NCBI GenBank assembly: GCA_050015455.1
Contig: JBEKBJ010000005.1
Location: 41,822 to 105,821 of the forward strand
From: JAGDMS01 sp050015455
GTDB taxonomy: Bacteria > Desulfobacterota > Binatia > HRBIN30
DNA: 64,000 bases
Direction: 5' to 3'
Shown: positions 14,876 through 24,808 of the stretch, piece after piece
Layout: every line of letters starts with the position of its first letter
Position numbering within the stretch: position 1 is the first letter of the stretch
Position numbers and translations under genes: made by a program
Notes under the pieces: generated by a model
What the model saw: only the letters and a program-made list of their open reading frames with translations
The model's database searches: none
What the model was told of the DNA's origin: nothing

Positions 14876-15919
14876 TCAAGGCGACTTGCGACTGGACGTG
14901 CCGCGCGGCCTGCGCAGTGCCAGGGCGTTCTCAATCTGTCGCACGCGCCGGAGCATCTCCGGCAGACGGGCGGACGCGGCGGACATGCGCCGCCAGAGAT
15001 GAATGTCCACGGCGGGATAGCCAGCGACAACGCTGCCCGCGGGGACATCGTGCGGGACGCCACTTTGCGCGCCCACCTGGGCGCCATCCCCGATACTCAG
15101 GTGCCCGGCGCTGCCGGCCTGACCACCCATGCGCACGAGGCGGCCCACGCACGTGCTGCCTGACAGCCCGACCTGTGCCGCCAGGGCGCTGCCTTCGCCG
15201 ATCGAGCAGCCGTGCGCCACCATCACCAAGTTGTCCAACTTGGCGCCGCGCCGGATGAGCGTGGCGCCCACTGCGGCGCGGTCCACCGTGGTGTTGGCGC
15301 CGATCTCCACGTCATCCTCGATAACCACCGTGCCGGTTTGCACGATCTTGCGGGCGCTGCCGTCGGCCCCCATCACGTATCCAAAGCCGTCACCGCCGAT
15401 GATACAGCCACTATGCAGGACGACACGGTTGCCAATAACGACCCGCTCGCGCACCACGACGTGCGCGTAGGCGCGGCAGGCGCTGCCGACCTGCGCTTGC
15501 GGATAGATTACGACGTGCGCGTCCAGGCGCGCGTCGTCACCGATGATGACCTCCTCGCCGATGACGCAAAACGGGCCGATGGCAGCGCCCCGGCCGATGC
15601 TTGCGCTCGGAGCGATCACCGCGGTTGGATGAATGCCGCTGGGCAGCGGCGGCGGAATGTAGAACAGTTCGAGCGCCTGGGCGAAGGCCAGATACGGATC
15701 CGCGGCGCGCAGGCAGGGCAGGGGGACGTCCCCCTCAGTGAGGCCGACGATGACGGCCGAGGCACGAGTGGTCCGCAGGTACGGCCGATAGCGCGGATTG
15801 GCCACGAACGTCAGCGTTCCCGGCTCGGCCTCCTGGATGGGTGCGATGGCATGAATTTCTGTACTCGGGTCGCCGCGCAGCTCGCAGCTGAGGCGCTCCG
15901 CTATGTCTCCCAATTTCAT
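14876..15919 (-). CDS. lpxD: UDP-3-O-acylglucosamine N-acyltransferase
   Basis: 347 residues. The N-terminal uridine-binding domain (to about 95) is followed by a left-handed beta-helix of hexapeptide repeats. Catalytic His236 lies in MVAHGCSIGEG, matching E. coli His239, and a C-terminal helix ends the protein. It adds the N-linked acyl chain in lipid A synthesis, so the organism makes LPS. GGAGGAG lies ahead of the ATG at 15919. No lpxA, lpxB or fabZ is nearby, so the gene stands apart from the usual lpx cluster. Confidence 0.95.
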   Translation of the reverse strand: MKLGDIAERLSCELRGDPSTEIHAIAPIQEAEPGTLTFVANPRYRPYLRTTRASAVIVGLTEGDVPLPCLRAADPYLAFAQALELFYIPPPLPSGIHPTAVIAPSASIGRGAAIGPFCVIGEEVIIGDDARLDAHVVIYPQAQVGSACRAYAHVVVRERVVIGNRVVLHSGCIIGGDGFGYVMGADGSARKIVQTGTVVIEDDVEIGANTTVDRAAVGATLIRRGAKLDNLVMVAHGCSIGEGSALAAQVGLSGSTCVGRLVRMGGQAGSAGHLSIGDGAQVGAQSGVPHDVPAGSVVAGYPAVDIHLWRRMSAASARLPEMLRRVRQIENALALRRPRGTSSRKSP

Positions 15920-16027
15920 CGTGCTCCTCCGCTCGGCGGCGACCTTAGCGAGGAATGCCCAAGGCGGCAAACGGCGGCTATACGTCCGGTTGCGGGTGCC
16001 GCCCGCGCTGTGTTACGTACAACGCCA

Positions 16028-16414
16028 ATGCAGCAACCGGACTTCGACAAACGAGGCGGCCTGGTGACGGTCGTCACACAGGACGCGGACAGCGGTGAGG
16101 TTCTCATGGTGGCCTACATGAACCGCGAGGCCTGGCAGAAGACGCTGGAGACAGGGCGAGCCTGCTACTACAGCACCTCGCGCAAGCAACTCTGGGTCAA
16201 AGGTGAAACCTCGGGCAACGTGCAGGACGTGAAGGAGATCCGCATCGATTGCGACGCCGATGCGGTGCTGTTGAAAGTCCACCAGCGCGGCGGCGCGGCA
16301 TGCCACGAAGGGTACAAGAGCTGCTTCTTTCGCACCGCTGACCAAGACGGCTGGCGCGTCGTGGCCGAACGCGTCGTCGATCCGGAAAGACTCTACGGCA
16401 GTAAGAAAAATTGA
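16028..16414 (+). CDS. hisI: Phosphoribosyl-AMP cyclohydrolase
   Basis: 128 residues, the length of a monofunctional HisI. The magnesium-binding D74-x-D76-x-D78 and zinc cysteines C75, C92 and C99 are present, with the LWVKGETSGNVQDV active-site loop. It opens the adenine ring of PR-AMP in histidine synthesis. The start is the ATG at 16028; the same frame is open for hundreds of bases upstream only because of opposite-strand coding in lpxD. It is followed by hisG after a 69-base gap holding imperfect repeats. Confidence 0.95.
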   Translation: MQQPDFDKRGGLVTVVTQDADSGEVLMVAYMNREAWQKTLETGRACYYSTSRKQLWVKGETSGNVQDVKEIRIDCDADAVLLKVHQRGGAACHEGYKSCFFRTADQDGWRVVAERVVDPERLYGSKKN

Positions 16415-16481
16415 GTGATTGGCTGATTGCATCATTAGCATCAATGAACCGAAGTATCCATGAACCGATGAAGAAATGACC
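16412..16481. repeat. Imperfect short repeats between hisI and hisG
   Basis: The gap contains TGATTG/GCTGATT copies and three copies of ATGAACCGA-like units spaced 16 bases apart. They begin at the hisI stop codon. This resembles the heptamer arrays elsewhere in the window but is less regular, so membership of that class is tentative. Confidence 0.45.
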
Positions 16482-16483
16482 CG

Positions 16484-17374
16484 ATGAGCGTACTAAAGCT
16501 TGGGATACCCAAGGGGAGCCTGCAAGACGCCACCATCGAGCTGTTCCGCAAAGCGGGGTGGAGGATCGGCGTCTCCGAACGCAGCTACTTCCCGACCATC
16601 GACGACCCCGGCATCCGCTGCTCGCTGGTACGGGCACAGGAAATGGCCCGCTACGTTGAGGACGGCGCGCTTGACGCCGGCCTCACCGGTCGTGACTGGA
16701 TCTTGGAGAACGATTCTCGTGTCGAGGTGATCTGCGACCTGGTCTATTCGAAGGCCAGCTTCCGGCCCACGCGCTGGGTGCTGGTGGTGCCGGAGGACTC
16801 GCCGGTGCGCGCGCCGGAAGACCTGCGGGGCAAGCGCGTCGCCACCGAGCTGGTGAACTATACCAACCGTTTCTTCAGCGCGAAGCAAATCCCGGTCGAC
16901 GTCGAGTTCTCCTGGGGCGCGACGGAAGCGAAGGCGGCCGACGGCCTCGTCGACGCCATCGTGGAGGTGACCGAAACGGGGAGCACGATCCGGGCGAACC
17001 GGCTGCGTATTGTGTGCGACCTGTTCGAATCCAACCCCCAGCTCATCGCCAACGCCGCCGCCTGCAATGTGCCCTGGAAGCGCGAGAAGATCGAGCAGAT
17101 CAAGATCCTGCTGCAAGGCGCGCTGGCAGCGGAGAACAAGGTCGGCATCAAGATGAATGTGCCGGAACAGCGGCTGCAGGCGATCATGGAGCTGATTCCG
17201 AGCTTGACGGCGCCGACGGTGTCGCCGCTGTTTCAAACAGGTGAGCTGCACGGGATGAAGTGGTACGCTGTAGAAAGCGTGATCTCCGAGCCGGTGGTGC
17301 GCGATTTGATCCCGCGCCTACTCGAAAACGGCGCAGTGGGGATCATCGAGTATCCACTGAACAAGGTGGTATGA
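16484..17374 (+). CDS. hisG: ATP phosphoribosyltransferase, long form
   Basis: 296 residues, the long form that carries its own C-terminal regulatory domain and needs no HisZ. The N-terminal LGIPKGSLQ motif, the DAGLTGRDWI region and the PRPP-binding stretch DAIVEVTETGSTIRANRL are all present. It catalyses the first, histidine-inhibited step of histidine synthesis. The C-terminal 80 or so residues (LTAPTVSPL to the end) form the ACT-like allosteric domain. Confidence 0.95.
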   Translation: MSVLKLGIPKGSLQDATIELFRKAGWRIGVSERSYFPTIDDPGIRCSLVRAQEMARYVEDGALDAGLTGRDWILENDSRVEVICDLVYSKASFRPTRWVLVVPEDSPVRAPEDLRGKRVATELVNYTNRFFSAKQIPVDVEFSWGATEAKAADGLVDAIVEVTETGSTIRANRLRIVCDLFESNPQLIANAAACNVPWKREKIEQIKILLQGALAAENKVGIKMNVPEQRLQAIMELIPSLTAPTVSPLFQTGELHGMKWYAVESVISEPVVRDLIPRLLENGAVGIIEYPLNKVV

Positions 17375-17499
17375 CATTGCGCAGACAATTATTGGCATGC
17401 GGAGCGCTGCTCTTTGTCAGCTGCGCAGGAAGCGGCAGCCAAGACGGGGTAGACGTCGGCGTCTGTTTCCCTCTGCCTTGGTGGAGGCCCTCAGGGTGA
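17371..17499 (+). CDS. Short lipoprotein-like ORF, probably truncated
   Basis: 42 residues starting with an ATG that overlaps the hisG stop (ATGA). It begins with a lipoprotein signal peptide (MTLRRQLLACGALLFVSCAG, lipobox FVSC with Cys18), but only 24 residues follow the cysteine. The last third is written by a copy of the CCCTCAGGGTGAGGG repeat, and the frame ends inside serS. This looks like the beginning of a longer lipoprotein gene whose remainder was lost at the repeat. It could also be a real small lipoprotein. Confidence 0.4.
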   Translation: MTLRRQLLACGALLFVSCAGSGSQDGVDVGVCFPLPWWRPSG

Positions 17500-18870
17500 G
17501 GGCGACCCTGGCGGCAGCAGCCGCTCAATCCCGCCCATGTACGGGCGCAGCACCTCAGGGATGACGACGCTGCCGTCGGCTTGCTGGTAATTCTCCAATA
17601 CGGCGATGACGACGCGGGGCAGGGCGAGACCCGACCCGTTCAACGTGTGCACGAACTCTGTCTTCGCCCGCGGGGTCGGGCGGTAGCGGATGTTGGCGCG
17701 CCGCGCCTGGAAATCGGTGCAGTTGCTGCATGAGCTGACCTCGAGCCATTCGTTGCAGCCGGGGGCCCACATCTCGATGTCGTACTTCTTGGCGGCGACG
17801 AACCCGAGATCGCCCGTACACATCGACACCACACGGTGCGGAATGCCGAGGTGCCGCGCCACATCCCCAGCGTGGCCGACGAGCTGCTCCAGCGCCGCCG
17901 GCGAATCGCTCGGCGCCACCAGCTTGTACATCTCGACCTTGTCGAACTGGTGCCCGCGTTTGATGCCGCGCACGTCGCGCCCGGCCGACATCTTTTCGCG
18001 CCGAAAGCAGGCGCTGTAGGCGACATACGACAAGGGCAGGGCGCCGGCCTCCAGGATCTCGTCGCGATGTAAGTTGGTCAGTGGGATCTCGGCGGTACCG
18101 ATCATCCACAGATCGTCCTCGGCGTCGTGGTAGATGTTGTCGGCGAATTTCGGCAGCTGCCCAGCGCCGTAGAGGCACTCCTTGCGCACCAGGTACGGCG
18201 GGTAGATCTCGCTGTAGCCGTGCTGGTGCACGTGGAGGTCGAGCATCCAGGTAATCAAAGCGCGTTGGAGCTGCGCTCCGCGGCCTTTCAACACATAGAA
18301 CCGTGAACCGGCGAGCTTCACGCCGCGATCGAAGTCGAGGATGTCGAGCTCGAGTCCGATCTCCCAGTGCGGGCGGGGAGTGAAATCGAACTGCCGCGGT
18401 TCCCCCTCGGTGCGCAGCACGGTGTTGTCGCGATCGTCGCGGCCGACGGGGACGCTCGGGTCGGGGAGGTTGGGAAGTTCGAGCATCAGACGCTCGAACT
18501 CGGCTTCCGCCACGGCGAGATCCTGCTCCAGGGCGCTGATGCGATCGCCGACCGCGCGCATCTCCGTCACTAACTGTGCCCGCGCAGCTACCGCGTCGGC
18601 GATCGCAACCTCATCGTGAACCTCGACGCCCACCTGTGTAGTCTCGCCCCTCCGCGTTGTTGTGACAATGGGCGCCTTGGCGCCCTGTTTTCCGATCGTG
18701 CGCGACACCTCGGCGCGCTTGGCGCGCAGCGACTCGACTTCCTGGATCAGCGTACGCCGGTGGGCGTCGGCGGCAAGCACGGCGGTGACCCCCTCGGTCT
18801 CAAAGCCGACTTTGGCCAGTTCGGACTTGACGAAATCAGCGCGCTCGCGAATCAACCGGATGTCGAGCAT
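17491..18870 (-). CDS. serS: Seryl-tRNA synthetase
   Basis: 459 residues. The N-terminal tRNA-binding coiled coil (about 1-110) is followed by a class II catalytic core with motif 2 around SACFRREKMSAGRDVRGIKRGHQF and motif 3 near NGSGLALPRVVIAVLENYQ. It charges tRNA-Ser, and in a selenoprotein-making cell also tRNA-Sec before conversion. Convergent with the short lipoprotein ORF, with a 9-base overlap. Confidence 0.97.
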   Translation of the reverse strand: MLDIRLIRERADFVKSELAKVGFETEGVTAVLAADAHRRTLIQEVESLRAKRAEVSRTIGKQGAKAPIVTTTRRGETTQVGVEVHDEVAIADAVAARAQLVTEMRAVGDRISALEQDLAVAEAEFERLMLELPNLPDPSVPVGRDDRDNTVLRTEGEPRQFDFTPRPHWEIGLELDILDFDRGVKLAGSRFYVLKGRGAQLQRALITWMLDLHVHQHGYSEIYPPYLVRKECLYGAGQLPKFADNIYHDAEDDLWMIGTAEIPLTNLHRDEILEAGALPLSYVAYSACFRREKMSAGRDVRGIKRGHQFDKVEMYKLVAPSDSPAALEQLVGHAGDVARHLGIPHRVVSMCTGDLGFVAAKKYDIEMWAPGCNEWLEVSSCSNCTDFQARRANIRYRPTPRAKTEFVHTLNGSGLALPRVVIAVLENYQQADGSVVIPEVLRPYMGGIERLLPPGSPSP

Positions 18871-18899
18871 GCGAACCGGTTAGCATGGAAAGCAAAAAG

Positions 18900-18985
18900 G
18901 TGAAAGGCGAGGGGTGAGGGCTGAAGGCTGAGGGCTGAAAGCAATCCAACAATCCGGCTTTCACCTTTGAACTTTCACCTTTCAC
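18900..18985. repeat. Heptamer-period inverted array (serS/yraN gap)
   Basis: Six phased units (GTGAAAG, GCGAGGG, GTGAGGG, CTGAAGG, CTGAGGG, CTGAAAG) face four units of CTTTCAC/CTTTGAA type on the other side of a short spacer. The array fills the gap between yraN and serS. The right arm shares TCCGGCTTT with the array near 21340. Confidence 0.85.
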
Positions 18986-18990
18986 CTTTG

Positions 18991-19356
18991 TTACGCCATT
19001 CCAAATGCGTTCTTCACCAACTCGCAATGGACCTCGCCGCCTTCCCACCACACGCCGACGACGTCGAAGCGGGCGTCTCGGCTCTGCAGCCGGTTCTCAG
19101 CCAGGTAGTACTGCGCCGCGCGCTGGATCTGACGTTGCTTGCGCGGGTCCACCGCCTCGAGCGGCGTTCCAAAACCGGGCTGCGTGCGCGTCTTCACCTC
19201 GACGAAGACGACGGTGTAGCCGTCGAGGGCGATCAGGTCGACCTCACCGGCACGGCAGCGGTAGTTGCGCTGGAGGACCGCATAGCGCTGGCGCCGCAGG
19301 TATTTCTCGGCTGCGCGCTCGCCCTCGGCTCCGAGGCGTTGCCGCTCGTGCGCCAT
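18991..19356 (-). CDS. yraN: YraN/UPF0102 nuclease-like protein
   Basis: 121 residues. The restriction-endonuclease-like core is visible: GERAAEKYL, then GEVDLIALDG with the acidic residues, and VFVEVKTR as the E-x-K element. The family is widespread and essential partners are unknown; a role in Holliday-junction or DNA processing has been proposed. The start ATG at 19356 gives the family length; longer in-frame starts run into gatC on the other strand. Confidence 0.9.
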   Translation of the reverse strand: MAHERQRLGAEGERAAEKYLRRQRYAVLQRNYRCRAGEVDLIALDGYTVVFVEVKTRTQPGFGTPLEAVDPRKQRQIQRAAQYYLAENRLQSRDARFDVVGVWWEGGEVHCELVKNAFGMA

Positions 19357-19482
19357 GCCGGCGACATAACCCCAACGAGGAAGAAACGAAAGCGCCGCCG
19401 TAGGCTCCCAGTGCCGTACTGAGGCAACGGCGCCCCGCCTGTCTACGTTGAAGCCTTTCCGCCCGTGTGTTAAGCGCAACCC

Positions 19483-19770
19483 ATGGCCCTGGATCGTGAG
19501 GTGGTGCAGCGCATCGCGGCGTTGGCGCGCTTGGAGCTGAGCCAAGAGGACGAGGCCGCGTTTACGCAGCAGCTCGGCCATATCCTCCAGTATTTCGAGA
19601 AGCTCGCGGAACTCGATACCCAGGCGGTGGAACCCACGGCGCACGTGGTGCAGATCGCGGAAGCCTACCGTGACGATGTCGTCACCAACCTGCCGGCAAC
19701 CGAGGAGCTGCGCGCCAACGCGCCGGCGCGCGACGGTGATTTTTTCAAGGTACCTAAGATCATCGAGTGA
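19483..19770 (+). CDS. gatC: Asp/Glu-tRNA amidotransferase subunit C
   Basis: 95 residues with the GatC pattern: RIAALARLELSQEDEAAF near the start, a PTAHVVQ stretch and the FFKVPKIIE end. GatC wraps around GatA and GatB and stabilises the complex that amidates mischarged Glu-tRNA-Gln and Asp-tRNA-Asn. First gene of gatC-gatA-gatB. Confidence 0.96.
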   Translation: MALDREVVQRIAALARLELSQEDEAAFTQQLGHILQYFEKLAELDTQAVEPTAHVVQIAEAYRDDVVTNLPATEELRANAPARDGDFFKVPKIIE

Positions 19771-19774
19771 AGCA

Positions 19775-19809
19775 CGTGAATCGTGATTCGTGGCTCGTGG
19801 TTCGTGCCC
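19775..19809. repeat. Heptamer-period array (gatC/gatA gap)
   Basis: Five phased units: CGTGAAT, CGTGATT, CGTGGCT, CGTGGTT, CGTGCCC. The array begins four bases after the gatC stop and ends shortly before the gatA start. There is no inverted partner. Confidence 0.8.
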
Positions 19810-19822
19810 GTAGGAAAGTCGG

Positions 19823-21283
19823 ATGACTGATCTTCACAGCCTCACCCTCGAGCGAGCGTCGGCGCTGCTGGCGAAGAAGGAAATCAGCGCCGTCGAGCTG
19901 GCACGGGCGGCACTGAAGCGCATTGACATCACTAATCGTGATATTCATTCCTTCATCACCGTCACCGAGGAGGCGGCGTTGGCGCAGGCGCGCGCCGCCG
20001 ACGCGCGGCGGGCACGTGGCGATACCGGGCCGCTGCTGGGGCTTCCGGTGGCCATCAAAGATGTGATCCTGACGAAAGGGATCCGTACCACCGCGGGCTC
20101 GAAGATCCTCGCTGATTTCATTGCGCCGTATGACGCCACGGTGACGCGCAAGCTGCTGGATGCGGGCGCCGTGTGCATCGGCAAGACCAACTGCGACGAG
20201 TTCGCCATGGGCTCGTCGACGGAGAACTCCGGCTTCATGGTGACGCGCAATCCGTGGGACGGCGAGCGCGTCCCCGGCGGATCCTCCGGGGGCTCGGCAG
20301 CGGCGGTTGCGGCGCACCAATGTCTCGGCGCCCTGGGCACCGACACCGGCGGCTCGATCCGACAACCGGCGGCCTGCTGCGGCATCGTCGGAATGAAGCC
20401 AACTTACGGCCGCGTCAGCCGCTATGGCGTCATCGCCTACGCCTCATCGCTCGATCAGGTCGGACCGATGGCACAGACGGTCGCGGACTGCGCGCATTTG
20501 CTCGCGGTGATTGCCGGCCATGACCCCCACGACTCGACCTCGGTGAATCGCAACGTGCCCGACTACCGCAAGGGCCTCGACGGAACCATCAAGGGGCTGC
20601 GTGTCGGCATCCCGAAGGAGTACTTCGTCGAGGGCATGCAGGCAGAGGTGGAGCAGGCGGTCCGTGCTGCCGTGCAAACGTTGGAAACGCTCGGGGCGCT
20701 GGTCAGCGAGGTGTCGCTGCCGCACACCGAGTACGCCATTCCGACCTACTACTTGATCGCCACCGCCGAGGCGAGCTCGAATCTGGCGCGTTACGACGGC
20801 ATCAAGTACGGCCTGCGCCTTGCCGAAAGGGAATCATTGCTGACCATGTATCAGCGCACCCGCGCCGGCGGCTTCGGAACCGAGGTCAAGCGGCGCATCA
20901 TGCTCGGGACCTACGCGTTGTCGGCCGGCTACTACGACGCGTACTACCTCAAGGCGCAGAAAGTACGGACGCTCATTCGCCGGGATTTCGAGAAGGTGTT
21001 CGCCACGCAAGACGTGATCGTCACGCCGACGGCACCGACCACTGCCTTCCGCATCGGCGAGAAGACCAGCGACCCGTTGCAGATGTATCTCTCCGACATC
21101 TTCACCATCTCCGTTAATCTCGCCGGCCTACCGGGCTTGTCGCTCCCCTGCGGCTTCGACCGCAGCGGCATGCCTATCGGCTTGCAGATCGTCGGCCGGC
21201 CGTTCGAAGAAGATAAGGTTCTCCAGGCAGCCTACGCCTACGAGCAGGCTACGGAGTGGCATGAGAAGACAGCGAAAAGGTAA
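19823..21283 (+). CDS. gatA: Asp/Glu-tRNA amidotransferase subunit A
   Basis: 486 residues. The amidase triad sits at Lys79, Ser154 and Ser178, the same numbers as in characterised GatA proteins. The LGTDTGGSIRQPAACCGIVG signature is intact. GatA releases ammonia from glutamine and channels it to GatB. The stop codon TAA (21281-21283) lies inside the start of a heptamer-type array, so the last few residues (KTAKR) may be repeat-derived. Confidence 0.97.
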   Translation: MTDLHSLTLERASALLAKKEISAVELARAALKRIDITNRDIHSFITVTEEAALAQARAADARRARGDTGPLLGLPVAIKDVILTKGIRTTAGSKILADFIAPYDATVTRKLLDAGAVCIGKTNCDEFAMGSSTENSGFMVTRNPWDGERVPGGSSGGSAAAVAAHQCLGALGTDTGGSIRQPAACCGIVGMKPTYGRVSRYGVIAYASSLDQVGPMAQTVADCAHLLAVIAGHDPHDSTSVNRNVPDYRKGLDGTIKGLRVGIPKEYFVEGMQAEVEQAVRAAVQTLETLGALVSEVSLPHTEYAIPTYYLIATAEASSNLARYDGIKYGLRLAERESLLTMYQRTRAGGFGTEVKRRIMLGTYALSAGYYDAYYLKAQKVRTLIRRDFEKVFATQDVIVTPTAPTTAFRIGEKTSDPLQMYLSDIFTISVNLAGLPGLSLPCGFDRSGMPIGLQIVGRPFEEDKVLQAAYAYEQATEWHEKTAKR

Positions 21284-21368
21284 AAGTGAAAAGGTGAAAG
21301 CCGGATGGATAGTCCGATGAAGCATCTTGTCAAGGCTCCGGCTTTGACCTTTCAGCTTTGACCTTTCA
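21276..21368. repeat. Heptamer-period inverted array (gatA/gatB gap)
   Basis: The left side has AAAAGGTAAAAGTGAAAAGG-type units that include the gatA stop codon. The right side (21341-21368) has four perfect units alternating CTTTGAC and CTTTCAG. A spacer with a further small palindrome separates the two. The right arm lies immediately upstream of the gatB ATG, where no ribosome site of normal type is visible. Confidence 0.8.
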
Positions 21369-21376
21369 GCTATTTT

Positions 21377-22819
<1,443 letters not shown>

Positions 22820-22880
22820 TCAGAACAGCTGACAGCGGTCGCCGAATCTGCCATACGTCTGCAGCAGGAGATTGCGGACC

Positions 22881-24806
22881 ATGCGGTCTGTGATGATATC
22901 GCTCGTGGTCGTCGCCGGCGTGTTGCTCGGCTCCGGCACCGCCAGCCGAGCGCTCGAAGCGGCAGTCCCGCACGTCGCGGACTACCGTATCCAAGCGACC
23001 TACGATGCCGCGGCTCACACGGTCACCGGCCACGAAACCCTCACCTGGCGCAACACCACCTCGGAATCGGCGCCGGACCTTTACTTCCACCTCTACCTCA
23101 ACGCGTTTGCCAACAACCGCTCGTCCTTCGTCCGCGAGGCAGGTGAGAGCTGGGCCGGCTGGCTGGAACTCCATCCACACGGGTGGGGCTACAGCGAAGT
23201 GAAATCCCTGCGTATCGGCGGTTCGGAGCTGGTCGACCGCATCCATTTCGTTCACCCCGACGACGGCAACATCGATGACCGTACCGTATTCCGATTGCCG
23301 CTGGATGCGCCACTTCCACCGGGCGGGGTGCTGGACGTCGAGATCGATTTTGTCGCCAAGCTGCCGAAGCTGATGGTGCGCTCCGGTTACGCCGGGCCGT
23401 TCGCGTTCGTGGTCCAGTGGTTTCCGAAGATTGGCGTGTACGAGGATGGGCATTGGAACTGCCACCAATATCATCTTAACACAGAGTTCTTCGCCGATTT
23501 CGGCAGCTACGATGTCACTGTTACGGTGCCGCGTGAGGACGTCGTCGGCGCCACCGGCGTATTGCAGGAATCACATGAGGATGGCGCCACCAAGACCTTG
23601 CGTTTCTTGGCGCAAAGTGTCCACGACTTTGCTTGGACCGCCGATCCGCGTTTTGAGGTGGTGGAGCGGACAGTGGATCGCACGAGGCTGCGACTGTTGG
23701 TCCAACCAAACCATCGAGCCCAAGCCGAGCGCTACCTGCAAGCGGTGCAGTCGGCGCTCGAGCGCTACCGAGACTGGGTCGGACCCTACCCATATCCGCA
23801 GCTCACAATCGTCGATCCGGGCGCCGGCGGTGCGGGGGCGGCCGGCATGGAGTATCCGACGTTGATCACGGTGGGCACGGCGTGGTGGATGCCACGCGGC
23901 CTGCGCCTGCCGGAGTTTCTCACCGTACACGAGTTCGGCCACCAGTACTGGTACGGCATGGTCGCCAACAACGAGTTTGAAGAGGCCTGGCTCGACGAGG
24001 GGATTAATTCCTACGTTGAAGGCAGCATCATGGACAGCGTCTACGGCGCTGGAAGCTACCTGGACCTGTTCGGCATCCATGTCGACAGCAAGGCGTTGCA
24101 CCGGCTGGGCTACCTGCTTGCGCCGCAGCATGATCCGATGGTGCGTCCCGCTTGGCAGTTCCTCGACCGCTCCAGCTACAGCGCCATCTCGTACAGCAAG
24201 GCCGCCTTGGCGCTCGATAGCTTGCAAACGTACGTCGGCGATGAGGCCATGCGGCGCGCGCTGGCAGCGTACTTCCAAGGCTGGCGCTTCCGTCACCCGC
24301 GCGGCGAGGACTTTCTCGCCGGCCTGAACGAAAGCATGGGGCAGGATCTGCACTGGTATTTCGATGAAGTGGTCTCCGGAACGGGCGTGCTCGACTACGC
24401 CGTCACCCGGGTCAGCGCCGAAGCGCTCCACGGAAACGGCGGCTACACCTTTGCCGGGCCGGAGGTGGATGGGGAGGTCATACCGCAGAAGCCGGTGGAA
24501 CGGCGGTATCGCAACGAGGTGGTGGTGGAGCGCTTGGGCTCGGTCGACGTGCCGGTCGACGTGCACATTACCTTCGATGACGGCGGCGTCACCAGCGAAC
24601 ATTGGGATGGTCGCGATCGCTGGAAGCGCTTCGAGTACACCGGCACGCAGCGCGTGGAATGGGCGGTGGTGGACTCGCCGCCACTGGATGTGAACTGGCT
24701 GAACAACTCGCGCATGCGCGACGCGGGGACCCGCGGCATGGTGCGGATCGCCGGCCGCTGGGGCTTTTGGTTCCAAAATCTCATGTACTTCTTGACGGGG
24801 CTGTGA
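22881..24806 (+). CDS. Exported M1-family (gluzincin) peptidase
   Basis: 641 residues from the ATG at 22881, preceded at 10 bases by AGGAG. A signal peptide (about 1-25) is followed by an aminopeptidase-N-like beta domain and a catalytic domain. The zinc motif HEFGH is at 350-354 with the third ligand Glu373 in EAWLDEG, and AAGMEYP stands in for the GAMEN exopeptidase loop. It probably trims peptides in the periplasm. A downstream membrane protein gene starts two bases after its stop, so the two are likely coupled. Confidence 0.88.
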   Translation: MRSVMISLVVVAGVLLGSGTASRALEAAVPHVADYRIQATYDAAAHTVTGHETLTWRNTTSESAPDLYFHLYLNAFANNRSSFVREAGESWAGWLELHPHGWGYSEVKSLRIGGSELVDRIHFVHPDDGNIDDRTVFRLPLDAPLPPGGVLDVEIDFVAKLPKLMVRSGYAGPFAFVVQWFPKIGVYEDGHWNCHQYHLNTEFFADFGSYDVTVTVPREDVVGATGVLQESHEDGATKTLRFLAQSVHDFAWTADPRFEVVERTVDRTRLRLLVQPNHRAQAERYLQAVQSALERYRDWVGPYPYPQLTIVDPGAGGAGAAGMEYPTLITVGTAWWMPRGLRLPEFLTVHEFGHQYWYGMVANNEFEEAWLDEGINSYVEGSIMDSVYGAGSYLDLFGIHVDSKALHRLGYLLAPQHDPMVRPAWQFLDRSSYSAISYSKAALALDSLQTYVGDEAMRRALAAYFQGWRFRHPRGEDFLAGLNESMGQDLHWYFDEVVSGTGVLDYAVTRVSAEALHGNGGYTFAGPEVDGEVIPQKPVERRYRNEVVVERLGSVDVPVDVHITFDDGGVTSEHWDGRDRWKRFEYTGTQRVEWAVVDSPPLDVNWLNNSRMRDAGTRGMVRIAGRWGFWFQNLMYFLTGL

Positions 24807-24808
24807 GC

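Noticed and set aside
15212..16027. Long N-terminal extension of hisI
   Set aside because: The extension is the reverse of lpxD and has no HisI family similarity; ATG 16028 gives the normal length.
18900..18985. Possible CRISPR array
   Set aside because: Repeats are only 7 bases and contiguous with no unique spacers; no cas genes are in the window.
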